Origin: an uncultured Eubacteriales bacterium
Lineage (GTDB): Bacteria; Bacillota; Clostridia; Oscillospirales; Acutalibacteraceae
Direction of reading: 5' to 3'
Assembly (NCBI GenBank): GCA_934466515.1
Contig: CAKSLH010000009.1
Span: 1 to 29,800, forward strand
DNA: 29,800 nucleotides
Shown: piece by piece, positions 1 to 7,697 of the stretch
Position numbering within the stretch: the first letter of the stretch is position 1
How the letters are laid out: each line of letters starts with the position of its first letter
Notes under the pieces: generated by a model
Databases searched by the model: none
The model's input: the letters and a program-made list of their open reading frames with translations, nothing else
Told to the model about the DNA's origin: nothing
Made by a program: the position numbers and the translations under genes

Positions 1-61
1 AGGCATAAAGCGCAGATAAAGCTTAAGTAAAACGATTTAAAAAATAAACTTCCTTTTTTCT

Positions 62-1111
62 TCATAGCTTTAAAAGCAACTCGCTTAAAGCGTTTCCAAG
101 CAGGGTTGCCGAATATGTTACCTCCTCTAAAGAATTTGCGTCGGTTCCGATTTCTATAAGCATTGAGCCTGTAGACAGGCTTTCGTTATAATTTCTTGAC
201 ATCAGTGAAAGCGAGCGCGCAAGGGACGGATATTTGCTTTCGAGCTTCTCCTGAAGCTTTAAGGCAAGTTTTAAATTTTCCTGCCAGTTCGGGAAATTTG
301 TCACACTTCCGCTCTGAGAGCCCATAACAAGCATTATCTGCGCCGCTTTTTTGCCGCCGATTTCGGTTGTAAGCTTTACCTTTTCGTTAGCCGACGGAGT
401 GATTGCGTCACGGTGCATATCTATAACGATTTTTATGCTCGGATATTTTTTAAGATAAGAAAGAATAGTTTTTGAAGCCCTCTTGTAGCTTTCATTATAG
501 GACGGATAGTCGTGGGTCGTCTTATCATGTAAGGTGTTAATGCCCGCGTCATTTAATTTTTGAGTTACGATATTTCCGAGAGCTACCATATTTTTTGCCT
601 CGTCGGTAGTTCTTGATTTGTCGCTTGCGGTGTAAAAATCCCTGCTTTCCTCTAAAAACGATTCTGTAGTGTGGGTGTGCATGATAAGCACCTGCGGCTC
701 GCTTTTTTTATCAATTTTATAGCCGAGCTTTGCTTCATAAAGAGATTTTATGTCAATATCAAGTCCCGACGAGTTTTTAACATAAATATTTTTGTACGAT
801 GCCTTTGCGGTATAAGGTGAAATAAACTTTTCACTTACAGTCCCGATTGCCGCTTCTCTTGCCGCCGTAGGAACAGCGGTGCTTTGTGATTCGGTTTTTG
901 ACGCGGCTTCGGCGCTGCTTGTATTTTCGGTCTTTTTCTTAACTTCAGCATTTATGCTTGTAACCGTTATACCGGAGCTGTCAGAGCCTTTTTGAGCCGT
1001 TGTTTCGAGATTTAACGGTTTATTTAAAACACTGACAAAGCTGTAAACCGTTAAAACCGCGCAGGTTATAACGCTTAAGGAAAATCTTGCTACAGTTCTC
1101 TTATCATTCAA
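62..1111 (-). CDS. spoIIP: Stage II sporulation protein P (SpoIIP)
   Basis: Probable cell-wall amidase/endopeptidase of the forespore engulfment machinery, which in Bacillus acts with SpoIID and SpoIIM to thin septal peptidoglycan. An N-terminal membrane segment covers roughly residues 10-30, a Ser/Thr/Ala-rich linker follows, and the C-terminal catalytic domain shows the family motifs MHTHTTESF and DMHRDA, whose His and Glu residues fit the zinc site. It lies directly downstream of gpr in the same direction, the conserved gpr-spoIIP order. The frame stays open to a GTG at 1129, but no Shine-Dalgarno precedes that codon. AGGAAG sits 7 bases before an in-frame TTG at 1111, giving a start MNDKRTVARF, so I chose the TTG (349 aa). 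Family assignment is firm; the start is less so. Confidence 0.93.
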   Translation of the reverse strand: MNDKRTVARFSLSVITCAVLTVYSFVSVLNKPLNLETTAQKGSDSSGITVTSINAEVKKKTENTSSAEAASKTESQSTAVPTAAREAAIGTVSEKFISPYTAKASYKNIYVKNSSGLDIDIKSLYEAKLGYKIDKKSEPQVLIMHTHTTESFLEESRDFYTASDKSRTTDEAKNMVALGNIVTQKLNDAGINTLHDKTTHDYPSYNESYKRASKTILSYLKKYPSIKIVIDMHRDAITPSANEKVKLTTEIGGKKAAQIMLVMGSQSGSVTNFPNWQENLKLALKLQEKLESKYPSLARSLSLMSRNYNESLSTGSMLIEIGTDANSLEEVTYSATLLGNALSELLLKL

Positions 1112-1170
1112 TTCATCGCTTCCTGTCACACTGAATAATACTGTTAAATAATATGATTAAAAAAGCGTTT

Positions 1171-1926
1171 TTATTCGAAGTTTAATAAATCGGTGTCAAG
1201 GCTGTCTAACAGTAAGGAATTTATTGCGTCCGCTAAAATTCTTGCAGGTCTTTTTATTAAAATATCAATGTCGAGCGGAGTGACCGTTAAGGGCTTTAGA
1301 CCTTTTTCCTTTATTTCAATAACCGTCGGCATTCCTATAGCGATTACAGGCACTCCCAAGGTGTTTTCGCTGAGCTCTTTTTTGTGAGCCTTAACTCCCG
1401 AGCCTGCCGTTATTCCTCGGCTTGAAAGCTGTAAGCAGCAGCAAAGCCTGCTTGAATTTCCTGCGGCAAGCGAATCTATCGCAAGAATTATGTCAGGCTT
1501 GCAGATTTGTGCGGCGGCTTTTATTTTATCAAAGCTTTCAAAGCCTGTTTTTCCCGCAACATCGGGTATAACCGAGAAAACAGCCCTTATTCCGCTTTTT
1601 TCAGCAAAGTCCTTAAGATGCCCCGTTACAGCCGTGCGTTTAACGGTTTCGGGGCCGAACGAATCCGATGTGATATCCGGATTGCCGAGCCCGCATATCA
1701 AAACAGTTTTTGCGCTTTCGGGGACAAATTTTTTAAGCGCCGATAAAAAAGCTTTTTTAAGCTCTTTTTTATCAAGCTCGGCATGGATTTTCGAAAAGTC
1801 TACAAGAGCCGTGCTTTCATTTTGCGATGAATAAAAATATAAAACAATTTTGCCGAAGCTTTCGGTTTTTTCGGCTTTAATTTTGTTTTCTGCCATTTCG
1901 TCGATTAAATCTGTTCTGTAGCTCAT
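1171..1926 (-). CDS. gpr: GPR spore germination endopeptidase
   Basis: Spore protease that starts degradation of small acid-soluble proteins at germination. Seen in sequence: an N-terminal RTDL, the block GLGNPDITSDSFGP, the block AIDSLAAGN (each with an acidic residue conserved in this atypical aspartic-type family), then ITAGSGV and LGVPVIAIGMPTV, all in family order. At 251 aa it is shorter than the roughly 370-aa Bacillus enzymes, with only a few residues ahead of RTDL, so any propeptide is very short. The frame continues to a TTG at 1971, but that codon lies inside the terminator hairpin of the upstream gene, so ATG at 1926 was chosen. No Shine-Dalgarno is visible before it; a sigma-G-like CATAATA lies 5 bases upstream. 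spoIIP follows and is probably co-transcribed. Confidence 0.93.
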   Translation of the reverse strand: MSYRTDLIDEMAENKIKAEKTESFGKIVLYFYSSQNESTALVDFSKIHAELDKKELKKAFLSALKKFVPESAKTVLICGLGNPDITSDSFGPETVKRTAVTGHLKDFAEKSGIRAVFSVIPDVAGKTGFESFDKIKAAAQICKPDIILAIDSLAAGNSSRLCCCLQLSSRGITAGSGVKAHKKELSENTLGVPVIAIGMPTVIEIKEKGLKPLTVTPLDIDILIKRPARILADAINSLLLDSLDTDLLNFE

Positions 1927-1931
1927 AAATT

Positions 1932-1938
1932 TATTATG
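1932..1938 (-). promoter_or_regulatory. Possible forespore sigma (F/G) -10 for gpr
   Basis: On the minus strand CATAATA preceded by GGG resembles the CATNNTA -10 of sigma-G/F promoters, which drive gpr in Bacillus. A weak GGATT lies 16 bases upstream. The element ends only 5 bases before the gpr ATG, so a transcript from it would have almost no leader. Inference from a short match only. Confidence 0.3.
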
Positions 1939-1950
1939 CCCGAAAATATA

Positions 1951-1980
1951 AAAAATCCCTTGCTTTTGCAAGGGATTTTC
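1951..1980 (-). terminator. Intrinsic terminator of the PRPP synthetase gene
   Basis: A perfect 12-bp inverted repeat (arms 1952-1963 and 1968-1979, loop TTTT) lies 13 bases past the prs stop codon. It is followed on the minus strand by a T-rich tract. It separates prs from gpr-spoIIP, in line with separate housekeeping and sporulation control. Confidence 0.85.
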
Positions 1981-1992
1981 AAATGATGTTTA

Positions 1993-3120
1993 TTATTTAT
2001 TGTTGTACTGCGAAACAACCTTTTTAATTCTGTCAACAGGGTCAAGCAGACTGCTTATCGAATTATCGTTGTTAAGAGTATCAATTAAAAGAGAAATATA
2101 TTTTGCCATATTTACCGAGCAATACCATTCTCTCTTTAAAAGCTCTTCGGGCTGATAAATAAGATTGGTTGTGAAAATCTTATCTATAAGCTTGTTTTCA
2201 TAATATTCGTCAAATTTATCAAGACCGTTTACAAAAAGACCGAAGGTCGAGAATATGAAAATTCTTCCAGCGCCCATTTCCTTAAGCTTTGCCGCGATAT
2301 CGAGCATTGATTCGCCTGAGGAAATCATATCGTCAACAAGAATAAGGTCTTTCCCTGTTATATCGTTTCCTAAGAATTCATGCGCTTCAATAGGATTTCT
2401 GCCGTTAACAACAACCGAATAATTTCTGCGCTTATAGAACATTCCGAGCTCCAAGCCTAAAACGGAAGAATAATAGATACATCTTCCCATTCCGCCCTCG
2501 TCGGGAGAAACTATCATTGTGTGGTCGCGGTCGAGCTTTATATCGTCAACATTCTTAAGAAGCGCCTTTATCATCTGGTAAGCCGCCTGAACATTGTCAA
2601 ATCCGTCAAGCGGAATTGCGTTGTTGACCCTCGGGTCATGTGCGTCAAATGTAATAATATTCTTAACACCCATTGCAACAAGCTCCTGCAGAGCCATTGC
2701 GCAGTCCATTGATTCTCTTGCGGTTCTGCGGTGCTGTCTGCCCTCATAAAGCATGGGCATGATAACGGTAATTCTTCTTGCCTTGCCGCCGAATGCCGCT
2801 ATAACACGCTTTAAATCCTGAAAATGATCGTCAGGACTCATCGGCACGGTCATTCCGTACATCTCGTATGTTACATTGTAATTAAAGCAGTCGCAGATAA
2901 TAAATGCGTCAAGTCCTCTTGCGGTGTGGTTTAAAACCGCCTTTGCCTCGCCTGTTCCGAAACGGGGGCAGTTTGCCGTTACAACAAAGGTTTCGTCCTC
3001 GGGGATGTTTCTCCATTGTTTAAGGTAATAGTCGACCTTTCCCGCAATGTCCTCGCAGCCTCGCATGCTGACGATGGCAAGGTCGCCGTAAGGGGTGTGT
3101 TTGAAATCTACATTTGACAT
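1993..3120 (-). CDS. prs: Ribose-phosphate pyrophosphokinase, long divergent form
   Basis: Makes PRPP from ribose 5-phosphate and ATP for nucleotide, His and Trp synthesis. The C-terminal half carries the diagnostic PRPP loop, LVDDMISSGESM, and earlier FDAHDPRVNNAIP matches the family DLHA-type block. DEGGMGR and FYKRR match the DAGG...KRR catalytic region. The N-terminal half is diverged: the usual FSDGE becomes RFGTGEA, and the catalytic loop reads MPMLYEGRQHRR. At 375 aa it exceeds the common form of about 315 aa. Of two in-frame ATGs (3132 and 3120) I chose 3120, because GGAG lies 6 bases before it while the GGAGG before 3132 is one base away. A terminator follows directly and a sigma-A-like promoter precedes it. 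Confidence 0.88.
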   Translation of the reverse strand: MSNVDFKHTPYGDLAIVSMRGCEDIAGKVDYYLKQWRNIPEDETFVVTANCPRFGTGEAKAVLNHTARGLDAFIICDCFNYNVTYEMYGMTVPMSPDDHFQDLKRVIAAFGGKARRITVIMPMLYEGRQHRRTARESMDCAMALQELVAMGVKNIITFDAHDPRVNNAIPLDGFDNVQAAYQMIKALLKNVDDIKLDRDHTMIVSPDEGGMGRCIYYSSVLGLELGMFYKRRNYSVVVNGRNPIEAHEFLGNDITGKDLILVDDMISSGESMLDIAAKLKEMGAGRIFIFSTFGLFVNGLDKFDEYYENKLIDKIFTTNLIYQPEELLKREWYCSVNMAKYISLLIDTLNNDNSISSLLDPVDRIKKVVSQYNNK

Positions 3121-3191
3121 AAAAAACTCCATTCCTCCGTTTTCGGCAATCGGAAGCTCCTTTTTGCCGAGCGTTATTGATTTCCAAATCT

Positions 3192-3220
3192 ATTGTAACA
3201 CATTTTTTTCTACATAAAAA
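3192..3220 (-). promoter_or_regulatory. Candidate sigma-A promoter of prs
   Basis: Minus-strand TACAAT (3192-3197) with TTTTTA (3215-3220) 17 bases upstream, about 70 bases before the chosen prs start. The -10 is good and the -35 poor. Confidence 0.4.
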
Positions 3221-3262
3221 GACCTTTTTTAATAAAAAATCAATTATTTTGCAAAAAACCGA

Positions 3263-3291
3263 TTGAACACACCCGATAATTTTGATATAAT
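3263..3291 (+). promoter_or_regulatory. Sigma-A promoter of thyX operon
   Basis: TTGAAC (3263-3268), 17-base spacer, then a perfect TATAAT (3286-3291), about 30 bases upstream of the thyX ATG. It probably drives thyX through the U32 protein, since no clear terminator interrupts that run before 7656. Confidence 0.85.
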
Positions 3292-3322
3292 AATTCAGTA
3301 AAATATTTTTGGAGTTGTTTTT

Positions 3323-4096
3323 ATGTCGAAAGTTTTCCTTTTAGCTTATACACCGAACCCTGTAAAAACCGTCGCCTGCGCGGCAAAGCTTTGCTACAGT
3401 CCGTCCGATATTGCGACCTTAAATGAGGGACTTACCGAGGAAAAGGCAAAATCCTTTGTCGAAATGCTTTCGAAACTCGGGCATGAAAGCCCTATTGAGC
3501 ATGTCAGCTTCACTTTCGGCATTGAGGGCGTTTCCCGTTCGTTTCTTGCTCAGATAACAAGGCACAGAATTGCCTCTTATTCGGTTAAAAGCCAGAGATA
3601 TGTAAGCGAGGGACATTTTGAATTTGTAACTCCGCCCGAAATTGCAAACGATGAAAAGGCTCTTGAAATATTCAATAAATCCATGGCGGACGCACAGAAG
3701 GCGTATGATTCCATTACCGAGATTTTAACCGCTAAGCATAAGGAAGAGCTTTTAAAGGACGGGAAAGACGAAAAGGCCGCCGCCCGTATGGCTTCAAAAA
3801 AAGCCATTGAGGACGCAAGGTTTGTCCTGCCTAACGCATGTGAGACTAAAATGGTCGTAACTATGAACGCAAGGTCGCTGCTTAATTTCTTCCGCCACCG
3901 CTGCTGCAACCGCGCTCAGTGGGAAATAAGAGATGTTGCAAATCAGATGCTGAGCCTTGTTTATAAGGTTGCTCCCGAGCTTTTTGAAAAAGCGGGTCCG
4001 GGATGTATAAACGGCAGGTGCTCGGAGGGCAAAATGTCCTGCGGAAAAGCCGAAGAAATGAAAGAATTTTATAAAGAGCTGAAAAACAATGGGTAA
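3323..4096 (+). CDS. thyX: Flavin-dependent thymidylate synthase ThyX
   Basis: Converts dUMP to dTMP using methylene-THF with FAD/NADPH as reductant; it replaces ThyA in many anaerobes. The signature RHRIASYSVKSQRYV matches the ThyX motif RHR-x(3)-S-x(3)-S-x-RY. A second RHR (NFFRHRCCNRAQWE) matches the C-terminal substrate-binding block with its Arg/Gln. Length 257 aa is typical. GGAG lies 8 bases before the ATG. The stop overlaps the tmk start by 8 bases, so the next enzyme of the same pathway, dTMP to dTDP, is translationally coupled. The Cys-rich tail (residues ~230-245) is unusual but small. Confidence 0.97.
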   Translation: MSKVFLLAYTPNPVKTVACAAKLCYSPSDIATLNEGLTEEKAKSFVEMLSKLGHESPIEHVSFTFGIEGVSRSFLAQITRHRIASYSVKSQRYVSEGHFEFVTPPEIANDEKALEIFNKSMADAQKAYDSITEILTAKHKEELLKDGKDEKAAARMASKKAIEDARFVLPNACETKMVVTMNARSLLNFFRHRCCNRAQWEIRDVANQMLSLVYKVAPELFEKAGPGCINGRCSEGKMSCGKAEEMKEFYKELKNNG

Positions 4097-4751
4097 GCTT
4101 ATAGTTATTGAGGGGCTTGACGGGAGCGGAAAATCAACCCAGCTTGAGCTTCTTCCTAAAAGCCTTAAGAAAAATGGAATTGACTGCAAAACGGTATCCT
4201 TCCCAGATTATGAAAGCGATTCTAGCGCGCTTGTAAAAATGTATCTTTCGGGAAAATTCGGCACAGAGCCCGAAAGCGTGAATGCTTTTGCCGCCTCTCT
4301 TTTTTATACGGTTGACAGGTATGCCTCATATAAAACCTCTTGGGGTAAGTTTTATGAAAACGGCGGAACTGTCATATCCGGAAGATATACGACCTCAAAC
4401 GCAGTCCACCAAACGGCTAAGCTTGATAAGTCCCAATGGGCAGATTATTTAAACTGGCTTTATGACCTTGAATACAATAAGATAGGAATTCCGAAGCCCG
4501 ATATCGTTATTTTTCTTGATATGCCGATAGAGGTTTCTCAAAAGCTTATGAGCGGAAGATACAAGGGCGATGAAACAAAAAAGGATATTCATGAGTCGGA
4601 TATAAAATATCTTGAAAACTGCAGAAAAGCCGCAGGCTTCGTCGCTGCTCATTCGGGCTGGAAAATTATTAACTGCGCCGAAAACAATGAGCCGAGAAGC
4701 GTTGAGAGCATAGCTGAGGATATTTTAAAAGCCGTTCTTTCGGTTTTATAA
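4089..4751 (+). CDS. tmk: Thymidylate kinase
   Basis: Phosphorylates dTMP to dTDP. The P-loop GLDGSGKST lies at residues 9-17, followed by the DRYASY block that binds the nucleotide monophosphate region, and IVIFLDMPIEVS, the strand before the LID. The LID segment (SGRYKGDETKKDIHE) carries basic residues. At 220 aa it is of normal size. It overlaps the thyX stop by 8 bases. The pairing thyX-tmk puts two consecutive dTTP steps in one transcript. A DJ-1 gene follows after 16 bases. Confidence 0.95.
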   Translation: MGKLIVIEGLDGSGKSTQLELLPKSLKKNGIDCKTVSFPDYESDSSALVKMYLSGKFGTEPESVNAFAASLFYTVDRYASYKTSWGKFYENGGTVISGRYTTSNAVHQTAKLDKSQWADYLNWLYDLEYNKIGIPKPDIVIFLDMPIEVSQKLMSGRYKGDETKKDIHESDIKYLENCRKAAGFVAAHSGWKIINCAENNEPRSVESIAEDILKAVLSVL

Positions 4752-4767
4752 TGAGGTGAATTTTTTT

Positions 4768-5322
4768 ATGGTTGCTTTTTTGCTGGCAGAGGGCTTTGAA
4801 GAGACAGAGGCAATAGTCCCTATAGATATTTTAAAAAGAGCGGGCTTTGTTGTTAAAACCGTAAGCATTTCCGAATCTTTGTTTGTTTCAGGCAGTCACG
4901 GCATATCGGTTAAATGCGATTTAACAAAAAAAGAGCTTGATTTATCTGAGCTTGAAGCGGTTGTGCTTCCGGGCGGAATGCCGGGGACACTTAATCTCGA
5001 CAAATCGGAATTCACAGATAAGGTTTTGTCATTCGCCGTTTCAAATAATCTTGTTGTCGGCGCTATATGCGCCGCTCCCTCGGTGCTTGGTAAAAGGGGA
5101 TATTTAAAGGGCAAAAAGGCGGTCTGCTTTACAGGCTATGAAAGCGAGCTTAATGGAGCGGAGATTTTAAACCGCCCTGCCGTAAGAGACGGAAAATTTG
5201 TTACCTCTTGGGGAGCGGGCGGAGCTTTCGAATTCGGCTTTGAGCTGATAAACGCGCTTAAATCCGAAACCGAAACTTCTAAAAATACAGCCGCGGCAAT
5301 GCGGTATAAAACAGGGGGATGA
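4768..5322 (+). CDS. DJ-1/PfpI family protein
   Basis: Member of the DJ-1/YajL branch of the glutamine amidotransferase-like superfamily (glyoxalase III, deglycase or redox-protection activities are reported; the true substrate is unknown). Family features: LLAEGFEETEA with the conserved Glu at residue 11, VVLPGGMPG at 66-73, and the nucleophile elbow AICAAPSVLG with Cys101. Length 184 aa is typical. The frame begins at a GTG (4756), but that GTG is part of the Shine-Dalgarno GAGGTG, so the ATG at 4768, 9 bases downstream, is preferred. The stop lies just before the mltG ATG, showing operon membership. Confidence 0.92.
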   Translation: MVAFLLAEGFEETEAIVPIDILKRAGFVVKTVSISESLFVSGSHGISVKCDLTKKELDLSELEAVVLPGGMPGTLNLDKSEFTDKVLSFAVSNNLVVGAICAAPSVLGKRGYLKGKKAVCFTGYESELNGAEILNRPAVRDGKFVTSWGAGGAFEFGFELINALKSETETSKNTAAAMRYKTGG

Positions 5323-5327
5323 TTTTT

Positions 5328-6422
5328 ATGCAGGAAAATGAAAATCTTGATTTTTTGACCGATGATTCAAGCTACGGCAAAAAGATAAAAAAAAGAAAAG
5401 GCAAAAAAACCGTAATTTTAATTATAATTGCGGCTTTGGTAGTTATTGCCGCCGGATTTGCGGGCTTTGCCGCCGCTGATATCAAGGGAGCAGGCTTCGG
5501 CAGAGGAAAAGAAACCGAAATGACGGTAAAGCAGGGTTCTTCTTCGGCGGCAATAGCTTCTGAGCTTAAAAAGACAGGCGCTGTTAAAAGCACATTTCTT
5601 TTCAGGGTTTATACTCGCTTAAAGGGATATGACTCTAAGTTTAATTACGGAACATTTAAATTTAAAACAAATATCGGCTACGAAAAAATTTCTCAAATGC
5701 TGATAAACGGCGGCGAGAAGGTTTCCTCCGTTTCGGTTAAAATTCCCGAGGGCGCAACGGTTGATGAAATCGCCGAGCTTTTAGAGAAAAAGGGCGTCTG
5801 CAAAAAAGACGATTTTATAAACGAGGTTCAAAGCGGTCAGTTTGACTATGATTTTGTAAATTCAATTCCTACGGATAAGGTTCATTACAGATTAGAGGGC
5901 TATTTATTCCCCGATACTTATGCTTTTTATAATGACCCGTCCAAAAACTGCGCGCACCTTGCGGTTGATAAAATGCTTTTAAATCTAAAGTCAAAGCTGT
6001 CTGACGATATTTTAAATAAAATTTCCGCAGGCAAATATAATCTCCATCAAGTTATGACAATGGCTTCAATCGTTGAGCTTGAATCGGGCGGAGTTTATGA
6101 TGAATCCTGCAATGTTGCGGCGGTTTTCTATAACAGGCTTGAAAGCAGTAAGTTTTCTACTCTCGGCTCCTCGCCTACAAGAAAGTATCCTTACGGCGAC
6201 GGCGCCTATAACACCTATACCGCTAAGGGTTTACCCCCCGGACCTCTTTGCTCGCCGAGTATCAGCTCGATTAAGGCGGCTGTAAATCCCACGCAGAATT
6301 TTGATTATTATTATTTCGTTACCGATAAAAGCATGAAATTTTATTACAGAAAAACTTTAGCCGAGCATAATGCCATTATTGCAAAGCTTAAGGCGGAAAA
6401 CAACTGGATCTATGAAGACTGA
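5328..6422 (+). CDS. mltG: Endolytic murein transglycosylase MltG (YceG-like)
   Basis: Membrane-anchored lytic transglycosylase that cuts nascent glycan strands. A Lys-rich cytoplasmic tail is followed by a single membrane helix at ~residues 28-50, then a LysM-like region (TVKQGSSSAAIASEL) and the YceG catalytic domain. ASIVELESGG carries the catalytic Glu (250, with Glu252 adjacent). FYNRL, PTRKYPYGD and YTAKGLPPGPLCSPS follow as in the family. An earlier in-frame ATG at 5319 overlaps the DJ-1 stop and abuts AGGGGG; the ATG at 5328 lies 9 bases after that Shine-Dalgarno and is preferred (364 aa). It overlaps the next gene by 11 bases. In B. subtilis the homologue yrrL also precedes the U32 genes yrrN/yrrO. 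Confidence 0.95.
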   Translation: MQENENLDFLTDDSSYGKKIKKRKGKKTVILIIIAALVVIAAGFAGFAAADIKGAGFGRGKETEMTVKQGSSSAAIASELKKTGAVKSTFLFRVYTRLKGYDSKFNYGTFKFKTNIGYEKISQMLINGGEKVSSVSVKIPEGATVDEIAELLEKKGVCKKDDFINEVQSGQFDYDFVNSIPTDKVHYRLEGYLFPDTYAFYNDPSKNCAHLAVDKMLLNLKSKLSDDILNKISAGKYNLHQVMTMASIVELESGGVYDESCNVAAVFYNRLESSKFSTLGSSPTRKYPYGDGAYNTYTAKGLPPGPLCSPSISSIKAAVNPTQNFDYYYFVTDKSMKFYYRKTLAEHNAIIAKLKAENNWIYED

Positions 6423-7638
6423 TATTAAAATACCCGAGCTTTTATGCCCTGCTGGCGATCTTATAAGGCTTAAAACCGCCGTTGATTTCGGGGCGGACGC
6501 CGTATATTTTTCGGGCAAGGAATTCGGAATGCGAACCGCCTCCTCAAATTTCTCTTTTGATGAGATTAAAGAGGGAATTGATTATGCCCATAAATTCGGC
6601 AAAAAGGTTAATATTACCTGCAATACAATCCCTCATGAGGATGAATTAAAAAGGTTACCTGAATTCTTAGCATTGTTAAATGACTTCGGGGCGGACGCAA
6701 TTATAGCCTCGGATTTAGGAACAATGAGCCTTATAAAAAAATATGCACCCTCCTGCGAGCTTCACGCATCGGTGCAGTCGGGAACGGTAAACAGCGAGAC
6801 CGCAAAGGCGCTTTATGATTTCGGCGCAAAAAGAATAGTTCTCGCGCGCGAGCTTTCCTTTGATGAAATTGAAAAAATAAGAGACAGTGTTCCTGAAAGC
6901 TTAGAGCTTGAATGCTTTGTTCATGGGGCAATGTGCGTTTCCTTCTCGGCGAGATGTCTGCTTTCAAGCTATATGACAGGGCGCGACGCCAACCGCGGAG
7001 ACTGCGCTCAGCCCTGCCGCTGGAGCTATGCCTTAATGGAAGAAAAAAGACCGGGGCAGTATTTTGACATAACCGAGGATAAAAAAGGCACATATATATT
7101 AAATGCAAACGATATGTGCATGATAAATTATCTTGACAGGTTTTCAAAAATCGGAATTGACTGCATAAAAATCGAAGGCAGAGCAAAATCCGAGTATTAT
7201 GTCGCAGTCACCGCAAACGCCTACCGCGGCGCCATAAACAGTCTGAAAAACGGAACTTATAACTGGTCGGCGCCTGAGTGGACGGTAAGCGAGCTTGATA
7301 CAATAAGCCACAGGGCGTATTCAACCGGCTTTTATTTAGGAAAGCCTGAGAATTCGCAGACCTATAAGGATGCGGGTTATATAAGAAATTATGCCGTTGC
7401 GGCATTTGTAACGGGCTATGAAAACGGCTGCATAACAGCGGTTTTAAAGAATAAATTTTTAAAAGGCGATACGCTTGAATGCTTAGAAGCCGGCTCCGCC
7501 CCTTTTAATGTTCCTACCGATAATTTAGCGGACGAAAACGGCGAGCCGATTGAGAGTGCACCTCATCCGATGATGAAGCTTAAAATTCCTTTTGAAAGGA
7601 AAGTCAAAGCCGGCTCAATGCTCAGAATTAAAATTTAA
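6412..7638 (+). CDS. Peptidase U32 family protein, TrhP-like tRNA hydroxylation factor
   Basis: Probable member of the TrhP (B. subtilis YrrN/YrrO) group, which takes part in prephenate-dependent 5-hydroxyuridine formation at tRNA position 34. This function is assigned by family and gene order, not proven here. The U32 signature is clear: ECFVHGAMCVSFSARCLLSSY at residues ~167-187, followed by RDANRGDCAQPCRW. Cys175, Cys182, Cys198 and Cys202 could hold an Fe-S cluster, as related cysteines do in UbiU/UbiV. ATG at 6412 overlaps the end of mltG and starts MKTDIKIPELLCPAGD, the usual N-terminus. 408 aa. Only one U32 gene is present here, whereas Bacillus has two in tandem plus trmR. Confidence 0.88.
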   Translation: MKTDIKIPELLCPAGDLIRLKTAVDFGADAVYFSGKEFGMRTASSNFSFDEIKEGIDYAHKFGKKVNITCNTIPHEDELKRLPEFLALLNDFGADAIIASDLGTMSLIKKYAPSCELHASVQSGTVNSETAKALYDFGAKRIVLARELSFDEIEKIRDSVPESLELECFVHGAMCVSFSARCLLSSYMTGRDANRGDCAQPCRWSYALMEEKRPGQYFDITEDKKGTYILNANDMCMINYLDRFSKIGIDCIKIEGRAKSEYYVAVTANAYRGAINSLKNGTYNWSAPEWTVSELDTISHRAYSTGFYLGKPENSQTYKDAGYIRNYAVAAFVTGYENGCITAVLKNKFLKGDTLECLEAGSAPFNVPTDNLADENGEPIESAPHPMMKLKIPFERKVKAGSMLRIKI

Positions 7639-7655
7639 TACGGTAAGATTATTTT

Positions 7656-7697
7656 CCTCCCTGCTGTCAATAATAAGACGGTAGGGAGGGCTTTTTT
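7656..7697 (+). terminator. Terminator-like hairpin merged with the PBP ribosome binding site
   Basis: A 13-bp stem (arms 7656-7668 and 7677-7689, two G-U pairs, loop AATAATAA) is followed by GC and six Ts that end exactly at the ATG at 7698. The 3' arm contains the AGGGAGG that serves as Shine-Dalgarno for the PBP gene. It looks like a rho-independent terminator for the upstream operon, but its folding would also bury the ribosome binding site. See findings. Confidence 0.7.

Noticed and set aside
1..61. Left edge, searched for a terminator or gene downstream of spoIIP
   Set aside because: AT-rich with short A and T runs only; no convincing stem or frame.
6731..7186. Long minus-strand frame of 151 codons opposite the U32 gene
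   Set aside because: It lies wholly antisense to a gene with clear family motifs, has unnatural composition and no start signal.
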